The notes beneath the pieces are model-generated. The model was not told the DNA's origin. It saw only the letters and a list, made by a program, of their open reading frames with translations, and searched no databases. 6,928 bases of DNA, from positions 1 through 6,928 of the forward strand of contig JAGDMV010000096.1 in the NCBI GenBank assembly GCA_017860675.1, read 5' to 3'. Each line of letters begins with the position of its first letter. Positions within the stretch are counted from its first letter, which is position 1. The stretch is from Chloroflexota bacterium (GTDB lineage: Bacteria > Chloroflexota > Limnocylindria > Limnocylindrales > CSP1-4). Made by a program: the position numbers and the translations under genes. Shown piece by piece: positions 1 to 6,928 of the stretch.

Positions 1-250
1 CGACGCGGTTCAGGTAGGCCGGGACCGACGCGGCCCCGTCGAGCCCCGACGGCCGGATGAGGGTCGCGGGCGGGATCTCGCCGCCCGCCTCGCCGGCGGC
101 CCCGGCGGCGGCGCGCGGGGCGCCGGGCGCCGGGAGGGCGACCGCGAGGGCAAGGAGGGCGGCGAGGAGGAGGCGGCGGTCGGGCACGGGCCGACGATGC
201 CCGCCGGCGAAGCGGTCGTCGAGTGGCGCGATGGTCCCGGGTCGGGGCAC
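1..250 (-). CDS. N-terminal part of an unidentified exported protein (truncated by window edge)
   Basis: Read leftward, this frame encodes a typical export signal. An arginine pair (PDRRLLL) is followed by a run of Leu/Ala/Val (LLLAALLALAVAL), a Pro/Gly break and a small-residue stretch (APRAAAGAAG) suited to signal peptidase I. The visible mature part (GEIPPATLIRPSGLDG...) ends at the left edge without a stop and is too short to assign a family. No lipobox cysteine is seen. Two GTG starts are possible. The one at 250 has an AGGA at 257-260 spaced 6 bases away and gives 83 visible residues with a long charged n-region. The one at 187 gives a compact classical signal peptide of 62 visible residues but lacks a ribosome binding site. 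I list the longer form because of its binding site. The RR-L-L-L motif is loosely Tat-like, but Sec export is equally possible. The gene lies 71 bases downstream of acnA on the same strand and may be cotranscribed. Function is unknown. Confidence 0.6.
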   Translation of the reverse strand, partial: MPRPGTIAPLDDRFAGGHRRPVPDRRLLLAALLALAVALPAPGAPRAAAGAAGEAGGEIPPATLIRPSGLDGAASVPAYLNRV

Positions 251-256
251 CCCCGG

Positions 257-260
257 TCCT
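257..260 (-). promoter_or_regulatory. Shine-Dalgarno AGGA favouring the GTG start at 250
   Basis: On the minus strand AGGA is followed by six bases and then GTG at 250-248. No comparable purine-rich stretch precedes the alternative GTG at 187-185, so this site is the main argument for the longer N-terminus of the exported protein. It is only a four-base match in GC-rich DNA. Confidence 0.4.
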
Positions 261-281
261 GCCCCGGCAGCCACGGAACGG

Positions 282-302
282 GCTCCCCGCGCGTCGCGGA
301 GC
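282..302 (-). other. Imperfect hairpin in the acnA downstream gap
   Basis: GCTCC-(CC bulge)-GCG, loop CGT, CGC-GGAGC forms a short bulged stem about 20 bases past the acnA stop. There is no T tract on the minus-strand downstream side, so it is at best a weak or Rho-assisted terminator or an mRNA 3'-end stabiliser. Stems of this quality arise easily by chance at this GC content. Confidence 0.2.
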
Positions 303-321
303 GTCCGGGCGGATGTCCCCG

Positions 322-3021
<2,700 letters not shown>

Positions 3022-3121
3022 GGCAGCGGCGACGCGGCAGCCGCCGGGCGCGCTACGCTGTCGGCCGAAGAGTACCCGGAGCGGGAGCGGCCCGCGCCCG
3101 GGGCAGGGGAGGAGGGACGCG
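3022..3121. promoter_or_regulatory. Divergent promoter region between acnA and the DUF2520 gene
   Basis: This 100-bp gap is the only place where both divergent transcripts can start. For acnA, the minus strand carries TACTCT (3074-3069), 47 bases before the ATG. For the rightward cluster, the plus strand carries TACGCT (3054-3059), 62 bases before the GTG. Both fit a relaxed TAnnnT -10 consensus, but neither has a recognisable TTGACA-like -35. The assignments are tentative; the existence of promoters here is inferred mostly from the divergent layout. No clear operator palindrome was found. Confidence 0.35.
3110..3115 (+). promoter_or_regulatory. Strong Shine-Dalgarno AGGAGG deciding the GTG start at 3122
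   Basis: A perfect AGGAGG inside a purine-rich run sits 6 bases before GTG 3122. It is one of the two best ribosome binding sites in the window. It supports the long form of the DUF2520 protein over the internal GTG at 3359, which has no comparable site. Confidence 0.7.
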
Positions 3122-4243
3122 GTGCGCGCCTGGCCCGAGGAACCGGCGGTCCCGCCGCCTGACGACTCCTCCACGTGGGGCGAGATCGCCCTCGCGGCCG
3201 GGGTCCCGGCCGGCCGGGGCTCGGCAGGCGCGCCCGAAGGCGCCGCCGGTGCCCCCGATGCCGGCGCGGCCGGCGGCCTCCCGCCCGGCGGCGGCCTCCC
3301 GCCCGGCGCCCATCGCCACGGCGAGACGGTCCACCTCGAGGCGCACGCCCATCCCCACGTGACCCCACCGGCCGACGGCCGGCCGGTGCTGGGGATCGTC
3401 GGCGCCGGCGCGGTGGGGACGGCCCTTGGGGTGGCGTTCGCCCGGGCCGGCTGGCATGTCGGGGCGGTTGCCAGCCGCGACGCCGGCCGCCGCGAACGCT
3501 TCCGTGCCCTCGTCCCCGACGCGCGCGCCTTCCCCGATGCGGCCGCCGTCCTCGACGAGTGCCACCTCGCGATCCTGGCGGTGCCCGACGATGCGATCGC
3601 CGAGGTGGCCGGCACGCTCCGGCTCTACTCGGGCCAGGCCATCGTCCACACCAGCGGGCTGCACGGCGCCGAGGTCCTGGCCGCGGCCCGGGCAGCCGGG
3701 ACCTCCGCCGGGTCGTTCCATCCGCTGGTGGCCTTTGCCGACCTCGAGCGAGCCCTCGCGGCGCTGCCCGGGGCGACCGTGGCGATCGAGGGCGACGAGT
3801 CGCTCCTGCCCGTTCTGGCCGAGATGGCGGAGTCGATCGAGGCCGTGCCGGTGCGTCTCGCCCCGGGCTCCAAGGTCGCCTACCACGCCGCTGCCGTGCT
3901 GGCCGCCGGAGGGCTGATCGCCCTGCTCGACGCGGTCGCGGCGCTGGCGGCGCGGACCGGCCTGGACGAGGCCGGCGCCATGGCCGTCTACGGGGACCTC
4001 TCGGCCCAGGCGCTCGGCAACGCCCGCGCGCTGGGGATCGGCCCGGCCCTCACCGGGCCGGTTGTCCGGGGCGACGCCGGGAGCGTGGCCGCCCACCTGG
4101 AAGTGATCTCGTCCGGGTCGCCCGGCGTGGCCGCCGTGTACCGCGCGCTGGTCCTCCGCCAGGTGGAGATTGCCGCCGCGCACCGCGGTCTTGCGCCAGA
4201 CGCCGCTGAACGACTGCGGGCCTTGCTCGCGGGACCGTCCTGA
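3122..4243 (+). CDS. Rossmann-fold/DUF2520 putative oxidoreductase with a His- and Gly/Pro-rich N-terminal extension
   Basis: A 373-residue protein of the Rossmann-like plus DUF2520 family, distantly related to 6-phosphogluconate, ketopantoate and pyrroline-5-carboxylate reductases; the reaction is unknown. The conserved core starts near residue 88 with PVLGIVGAGAVGTAL (GxGxxG dinucleotide-binding loop, Gly94/96/99). It continues through LAILAVPDDAI, VHTSGLHG and SFHPLVAF, and enters the helical C-terminal domain with SKVAYHAAAV. The family normally has about 280-300 residues, which matches the part from GTG 3359 onward (294 residues). The additional 79 residues are Ala/Gly/Pro-rich, contain a GGLPPG tandem repeat and end in a segment with six histidines (64, 66, 71, 75, 77, 79). 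I keep the upstream start because of its AGGAGG and because G or C fills roughly 90% of third codon positions in the extension, as in real genes here. The shorter form from 3359 cannot be excluded. It leads the rightward cluster, 17 bases before the next gene. Confidence 0.88.
   Translation: MRAWPEEPAVPPPDDSSTWGEIALAAGVPAGRGSAGAPEGAAGAPDAGAAGGLPPGGGLPPGAHRHGETVHLEAHAHPHVTPPADGRPVLGIVGAGAVGTALGVAFARAGWHVGAVASRDAGRRERFRALVPDARAFPDAAAVLDECHLAILAVPDDAIAEVAGTLRLYSGQAIVHTSGLHGAEVLAAARAAGTSAGSFHPLVAFADLERALAALPGATVAIEGDESLLPVLAEMAESIEAVPVRLAPGSKVAYHAAAVLAAGGLIALLDAVAALAARTGLDEAGAMAVYGDLSAQALGNARALGIGPALTGPVVRGDAGSVAAHLEVISSGSPGVAAVYRALVLRQVEIAAAHRGLAPDAAERLRALLAGPS
3272..3307 (+). repeat. Perfect tandem repeat, two 18-bp units, within the DUF2520 gene
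   Basis: Positions 3272-3289 and 3290-3307 are identical 18-mers beginning GGCGGCCTCC. The unit is a multiple of three and in frame, so each encodes Gly-Gly-Leu-Pro-Pro-Gly. The repeat lies in the low-complexity N-terminal extension and could change copy number without breaking the frame. Confidence 0.9.
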
Positions 4244-4248
4244 CGGAG

Positions 4249-4254
4249 TAGGAT
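4249..4254 (+). promoter_or_regulatory. Possible -10 element (TAGGAT) for a leaderless transcript
   Basis: TAGGAT fits TAnnnT and ends six bases before the ATG at 4261, so transcription from it would begin at or near the A of the start codon. No matching -35 is evident: a TTGCTC at 4223-4228 is about 20 bases away and weak. An alternative reading is a poor Shine-Dalgarno GGAG at 4245-4248 with a long 12-base spacing. Either or both may operate. Confidence 0.35.
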
Positions 4255-4260
4255 TAGGCC

Positions 4261-4578
4261 ATGGCGCGCAGCATCGCCGCGAAGTACGGCTCCCGTCCGC
4301 CCGCCCGCTTCGTCTCGCTCCCGCCGCGGGACCGCGAGCGGCGGCTGGGCCTCGTCCGCCGTCCCCCGCTTCGGATCGCCGCCGACCAGCCGACGGTGCT
4401 GCGGCACCTCGACCTGGGGCCCGTGGCGCTGCTCGGCCCTGACTGGCGCACGGGCGCCCCGGCCTGCGCCCAGGCCCCCGCCGGCATCGTGCCGGCCGCT
4501 CACTTCCACTGGGCCAAGCTCGGCGTCGGCCGGGCGGGCCGGCGGACGCGGGCGGCGTCGGCGCCGTGGCGCGGCTGA
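4261..4578 (+). CDS. Small basic protein of unknown function
   Basis: I do not recognise this 105-residue protein. It is strongly basic (17 Arg and 2 Lys against 5 acidic residues) and has three Trp and one Cys. A Pro/Arg-rich N-terminal half is followed by a more hydrophobic middle (VLRHLDLGPVALLGPDW), then AHFHWAKLG and an Arg-rich tail. There is no signal peptide or membrane segment. Evidence that it is real: about 95% of third codon positions are G or C with normal variety at position two, as expected for true genes here. The ATG follows the previous stop by 17 bases, and its 3' end overlaps the Nudix start by 13 bases, which suggests coupled translation, especially since the Nudix GTG has no ribosome binding site of its own. 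The alternative is an upstream translated leader that only serves to deliver ribosomes to the Nudix gene. Confidence 0.6.
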   Translation: MARSIAAKYGSRPPARFVSLPPRDRERRLGLVRRPPLRIAADQPTVLRHLDLGPVALLGPDWRTGAPACAQAPAGIVPAAHFHWAKLGVGRAGRRTRAASAPWRG

Positions 4579-5021
4579 GGCGCGCCACCGCCACGTCCGC
4601 AGGGGGCGTCGTCGTCCGCGCGATCGAGGGGGTGCCGCACCTGGTGGCCGGGCGTCGCCGGCGCGATCGGGACGGGGCGACCTGGACGCTGCCCAAGGGC
4701 ACGCCCGACCCGGGCGAGACGCTCGAGGAGACGGCGGTGCGCGAGGTCGCCGAGGAGACCGGCCTGCAGGTCCGGATCGTCGCCCCGCTCGACCAGATCC
4801 AGTACTCGTTCGTGCGCTCCCGGATCCGCATCGACAAGACCGTCCACTACTGGCTGATGGAGCCGACGGGCGGGGACCTGGCCAGCCACGACCACGAGTT
4901 CGAGGAGGTGCGCTGGGTGCCCTTCGCCGAGGCGTCCGCGCTGCTGACGTTCGAGACCGAGCGGGCCCTCGCCGAGCGTGCCTCGGCCCTGCTGGCCGTC
5001 ACCGAGGGAGAGTCGCCATGA
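4566..5021 (+). CDS. Nudix hydrolase (MutT-like)
   Basis: A 151-residue single-domain Nudix hydrolase, expected to cleave a nucleoside-diphosphate-linked substrate with Mg2+ or Mn2+ in the cytoplasm. The Nudix box spans residues 45-67 and matches GX5EX7REUXEEXGU fully: Gly45, Glu51, Arg59-Glu60, Glu63-Glu64, Gly66. It is preceded by the TSAGGVVVR strand (10-18) and WTLPKG (40-45). Further on, KTVHYWL and EFEEVRWVPF complete the fold. The WTLPKG and KTVH features resemble, from memory, MutT4-like or diadenosine/diphosphoinositol-type enzymes; the substrate cannot be deduced from sequence. GTG 4566 is chosen because the conserved first strand begins at residue 10. It has no Shine-Dalgarno and lies inside the end of the preceding gene. 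Its stop overlaps the gcvT start as ATGA, so the gene is translationally linked to both neighbours. Confidence 0.93.
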   Translation: MARLRRATATSAGGVVVRAIEGVPHLVAGRRRRDRDGATWTLPKGTPDPGETLEETAVREVAEETGLQVRIVAPLDQIQYSFVRSRIRIDKTVHYWLMEPTGGDLASHDHEFEEVRWVPFAEASALLTFETERALAERASALLAVTEGESP

Positions 5022-6127
5022 CCGAGCCGTCGGTCCCGCTCGCGACGCCGCTGCTGGAGCGGCATCGCGCCCTGGGCGCCAGGATCGTCGAGTACGCCGG
5101 CTGGCTGATGCCCGTCCAGTACGCCGGCATCATGGACGAGCACCGCGCCGTGCGGGAGCGGGCGGGCCTGTTCGACCTCGGTCACATGGGCGAGCTGTTC
5201 GTGGAGGGGCCCGAGGCCGGCGCCGCTCTCGCCCACGCCCTCGTGACCGACCCCCCGGTGCTGGCCGTCGGCCGGGCCCACTACTCGATGATCTGCGCCC
5301 CCGACGGAGGCGTGATCGACGACCTGATCGTCTACCGCCTGGCCGAGGATCGCTTCCTGGTGGTGGCCAACGCCTCGAACGCAGCGATCGTCTCCGACGA
5401 GCTGGCGAGCAGGATCGGCGGCTTCCGTTCCGTGCTCGACGACCGCGCCCTGACCACCGGCCTCGTCGCCGTCCAGGGGCCGGCCTCGGCCGCGATCCTG
5501 GGGCCGCTCACCACCGTCGACCTGGCCGGACTGCGCTACTACGCCATCGCCGAGGGCGAGGTGGCCGGGATCCCGGCTCTCGTCGCCCGCACCGGCTACA
5601 CCGGCGAGGACGGCTTCGAGGTCTTCGTCGACACGGCCGCGACCATCTCGCTCTGGGACGCGCTGGCCGACGCCGGCCGGCCCCACGCCCTGGTCCCGGT
5701 GGGCCTCGGCGCCCGCGACACGCTGCGGCTGGAGGCCGGGATGCCCCTCTACGGCAACGAGCTCGACCGGGGGACAACCCCGTTCGACGCCGGCCTCGGC
5801 CGGGTGGTGGCGCTCGACCGCGAAGCCGACTTCGTCGGCCGCGCAGCGCTGGAGGCGGCCCGGGCGGCTGAGCCCACCAGGTCGCTGGTGGGCCTCGTCG
5901 TCCATGGTCGAGGCATCGCCCGGCACGGCTACCCGGTCCACGCCGGCGAGCGCCGTTCCGGCGTCGTCACCTCGGGCACGATGTCGCCGACGCTCGGCGT
6001 GCCGATCGCCATGGCCTACGTCGCCCCGGGCGACGCCGGCCCGGGCACGATGCTCGAGGTGGAGATCCGAGGGGCGCGGTCAGCGGCGGAGGTCGTCCCG
6101 CTCCCGTTCTATCGTCGACCCAGATGA
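5018..6127 (+). CDS. gcvT: Glycine cleavage system T-protein (aminomethyltransferase)
   Basis: A 369-residue folate enzyme that releases ammonia from the aminomethyl group on the lipoyl arm of H-protein and passes the one-carbon unit to tetrahydrofolate, giving 5,10-methylene-THF. Family hallmarks: YAGWLMPVQY (26-35), HRAVRERAGLFDLGHMGE (42-59), GGVIDDLIVYR (97-107) with the catalytic Asp at 101 as in characterised T-proteins, VANASNA, ARTGYTGEDGFEVF, GARDTLRLEAGMPLYGNEL, and the C-terminal barrel with VTSGTMSPTLG. The motif usually written DxSHMG has Gly55 in place of Ser. The length is normal. The ATG overlaps the Nudix stop by four bases (ATGA), with a GAGGGAGAG purine run (5004-5012) before it, so coupling and independent initiation are both possible. 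gcvH follows after a hairpin-containing 72-base gap. Confidence 0.97.
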   Translation: MTEPSVPLATPLLERHRALGARIVEYAGWLMPVQYAGIMDEHRAVRERAGLFDLGHMGELFVEGPEAGAALAHALVTDPPVLAVGRAHYSMICAPDGGVIDDLIVYRLAEDRFLVVANASNAAIVSDELASRIGGFRSVLDDRALTTGLVAVQGPASAAILGPLTTVDLAGLRYYAIAEGEVAGIPALVARTGYTGEDGFEVFVDTAATISLWDALADAGRPHALVPVGLGARDTLRLEAGMPLYGNELDRGTTPFDAGLGRVVALDREADFVGRAALEAARAAEPTRSLVGLVVHGRGIARHGYPVHAGERRSGVVTSGTMSPTLGVPIAMAYVAPGDAGPGTMLEVEIRGARSAAEVVPLPFYRRPR

Positions 6128-6128
6128 G

Positions 6129-6157
6129 GCTGGCGGCCGGCCACGCCGGTCGCCAGC
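6129..6157 (+). other. Long hairpin just after the gcvT stop
   Basis: The arms GCTGGCGGCCGG (6129-6140) and CCGGTCGCCAGC (6146-6157) form a 12-bp stem with a single G-U wobble and a five-base loop CCACG. It begins two bases after the gcvT stop codon. Only a short ATT follows, so it is not a standard intrinsic terminator. A partial terminator, an RNase-processing site or a stabiliser that sets relative gcvT and gcvH levels are possible roles. Confidence 0.6.
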
Positions 6158-6163
6158 ATTGCC

Positions 6164-6181
6164 GCGCGGCGGGAGCCGCGC
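6164..6181 (+). other. Second perfect hairpin upstream of the gcvH ribosome binding site
   Basis: GCGCGGC (6164-6170), loop GGGA, GCCGCGC (6175-6181) form a perfect 7-bp all-GC stem. It ends four bases before the GGAGG (6186-6190) of gcvH and starts six bases after the preceding hairpin. The position could affect ribosome loading. Short GC stems are common by chance at this base composition. Confidence 0.45.
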
Positions 6182-6199
6182 CGATGGAGGACGCCGCCA

Positions 6200-6580
6200 A
6201 TGGTCCCGTCCGACCTGCGCTACACCAAGACCCACGAATGGGTCCGCGTCGAGGGTGACGTGGCCACCGTCGGCATCAGCGACCACGCCGCGGGCGAGCT
6301 CGGCGACATCGTCTTCGTCGAGCTGCCCGGGCCCGGCCGCGCGCTCGAGCAGGCCGCGCCCTTCGGCGTGGTCGAGTCGGTCAAGGCCGTGAGCGAGCTG
6401 TATGCGCCGGTCGGGGGCGAGGTGATCGAGGCCAACGCCGCTCTCGCCGCGAAGCCCGAGCTGGTCAACGCCGACCCGTTCGGCGCCGGCTGGATGCTGA
6501 GAGTGCGGATCGGCGACCCCGGCCAGGTCGAGGGGCTGCTCGACGCGGCGGCCTACGAAGCGCTCGTGGCCGAGGGCTGA
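6200..6580 (+). CDS. gcvH: Glycine cleavage system H-protein (lipoyl carrier)
   Basis: A 126-residue carrier protein, the typical family length. Its lipoylated lysine shuttles the aminomethyl group from P-protein to T-protein and is then re-oxidised by the L-protein. The N-terminus has YTKTHEWVR (8-16), followed by VGISDHAAGELGDIVFVELP (24-43). The lipoylation site is VVESVKAVSELYAPVGGEV with Lys62 as the modified residue, and NADPFGAGWMLRVRI marks the conserved C-terminal part. The ATG is supported by GGAGG at 6186-6190 with nine-base spacing. An ATG at 6184 lies in another frame and overlaps that site. The gene sits between gcvT and gcvPA, six bases before the latter. Confidence 0.97.
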   Translation: MVPSDLRYTKTHEWVRVEGDVATVGISDHAAGELGDIVFVELPGPGRALEQAAPFGVVESVKAVSELYAPVGGEVIEANAALAAKPELVNADPFGAGWMLRVRIGDPGQVEGLLDAAAYEALVAEG

Positions 6581-6586
6581 GCGGCC

Positions 6587-6928
6587 ATGGCCTACGGTCC
6601 CCACACCGCGTCCGACCGGGCGCGGATGCTCGCGGCACTCGGCGTCGGCTCGGTCGAGGCGCTGTTCGAGGCCATCCCCGAGCCGGTCCGCGCGCGCGGC
6701 CTCGACCTCCCGGCGGCGCTCACCGAGATGGAGCTCATGGCCCGTCTCGGCGCGCTCGCCGCCCGCAACCGCGTCGACCTGGTCTCCTTCGCCGGCGCCG
6801 GCGCCTACCGCCACCACGTCCCGCCGGTGGTCGACCAGGTGCTCCTGCGGGGCGAGTTCTACACCGCCTACACGCCCTACCAGCCGGAGGTCAGCCAGGG
6901 CACCCTCCAGACGATCTACGAGTACCAG
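6587..6928 (+). CDS. gcvPA: Glycine dehydrogenase (decarboxylating) subunit 1, N-terminal part (truncated by window edge)
   Basis: The first 114 residues of the P1 subunit of the two-subunit, PLP-dependent glycine decarboxylase; the full protein is usually about 440-450 residues. Recognisable family landmarks are YGPHTASDRARML (3-15), the LDLPAALTEMEL segment (39-50), VSFAGAGAYRHHVP (66-79) and EFYTAYTPYQPEVSQGTLQ (90-108), the last being almost diagnostic. The P1 form begins at this segment and lacks the fused layout of the roughly 950-residue GcvP, but only gcvPB downstream would prove the split. The PLP-lysine lies in the P2 subunit and is not expected here. The ATG lies six bases after the gcvH stop, with GAGGG (6572-6576) in the gcvH tail as a likely ribosome binding site, so it is cotranscribed with gcvT and gcvH. 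Confidence 0.95.
   Translation, partial: MAYGPHTASDRARMLAALGVGSVEALFEAIPEPVRARGLDLPAALTEMELMARLGALAARNRVDLVSFAGAGAYRHHVPPVVDQVLLRGEFYTAYTPYQPEVSQGTLQTIYEYQ

Noticed and set aside
3022..3615. Upstream in-frame extension of acnA to 3615
   Set aside because: It would run antisense through the DUF2520 gene and add about 198 low-complexity residues absent from AcnA proteins. Homology starts at the ATG at 3021.
4233..4246. CCGTC/GACGG inverted repeat around the DUF2520 stop codon
   Set aside because: The loop would be only two bases, or the stem four base pairs with a four-base loop, and no T tract follows. Likely chance.
3053..4837. 594-codon minus-strand open frame across the DUF2520, small protein and Nudix genes
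   Set aside because: It is antisense to two clearly conserved domains, and its translation is Arg/Gly/Ala-rich with no motifs.
4847..5941. Minus-strand 364-codon open frame opposite gcvT
   Set aside because: It is entirely antisense to conserved T-protein sequence and has no recognisable domain.
6128..6199. Glycine riboswitch before gcvH
   Set aside because: The gap is too short for even a single glycine aptamer plus expression platform, and it lies inside the cluster rather than before its first gene. Only two simple hairpins are seen.

Overview
This is a very GC-rich stretch (well above 70% by eye) of bacterial chromosome with ordinary housekeeping metabolism on both strands. No plasmid, phage, transposon or CRISPR signature is visible. 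The high G+C combined with a split glycine dehydrogenase (a separate gcvPA rather than one long gcvP) argues against most Actinobacteria. It would fit a high-GC Chloroflexota such as the Limnocylindria-type soil and freshwater lineages, but that placement is inference; a 16S or ribosomal-protein tree from the same contig would settle it.

Left part, minus strand: the window opens inside the 5' end of a gene for an exported protein (1-250), of which only a signal sequence and a short mature stretch are visible. Just upstream of it on the same strand lies a complete aconitase gene, acnA (322-3021), with all three Fe-S cysteines.

Right part, plus strand: a roughly 100-bp divergent promoter region (3022-3121) separates acnA from a closely packed rightward cluster. 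Its members are a Rossmann/DUF2520 protein with an unusual N-terminal extension (3122-4243), a small unknown basic protein (4261-4578), a Nudix hydrolase (4566-5021), gcvT (5018-6127), gcvH (6200-6580) and the start of gcvPA (6587 to the right edge). Gaps or overlaps within the cluster are +17, -13, -4, +72 and +6 bases. The 72-base gap between gcvT and gcvH holds two tandem hairpins.

The last three genes encode the T, H and P1 parts of the glycine cleavage system. This system decarboxylates glycine, passes the aminomethyl group over the lipoyl arm of H-protein, and transfers the one-carbon unit to tetrahydrofolate. P2 (gcvPB) is expected immediately beyond the right edge; the L-protein and lipoylation enzymes are not in view. 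Aconitase works in the TCA cycle and is transcribed away from the gcv cluster.

I see no convincing undescribed multi-gene system. The parts most worth a second look are the small unknown protein wedged before the Nudix gene with a possibly leaderless start, the His-rich extension on the DUF2520 protein, and the paired hairpins before gcvH.
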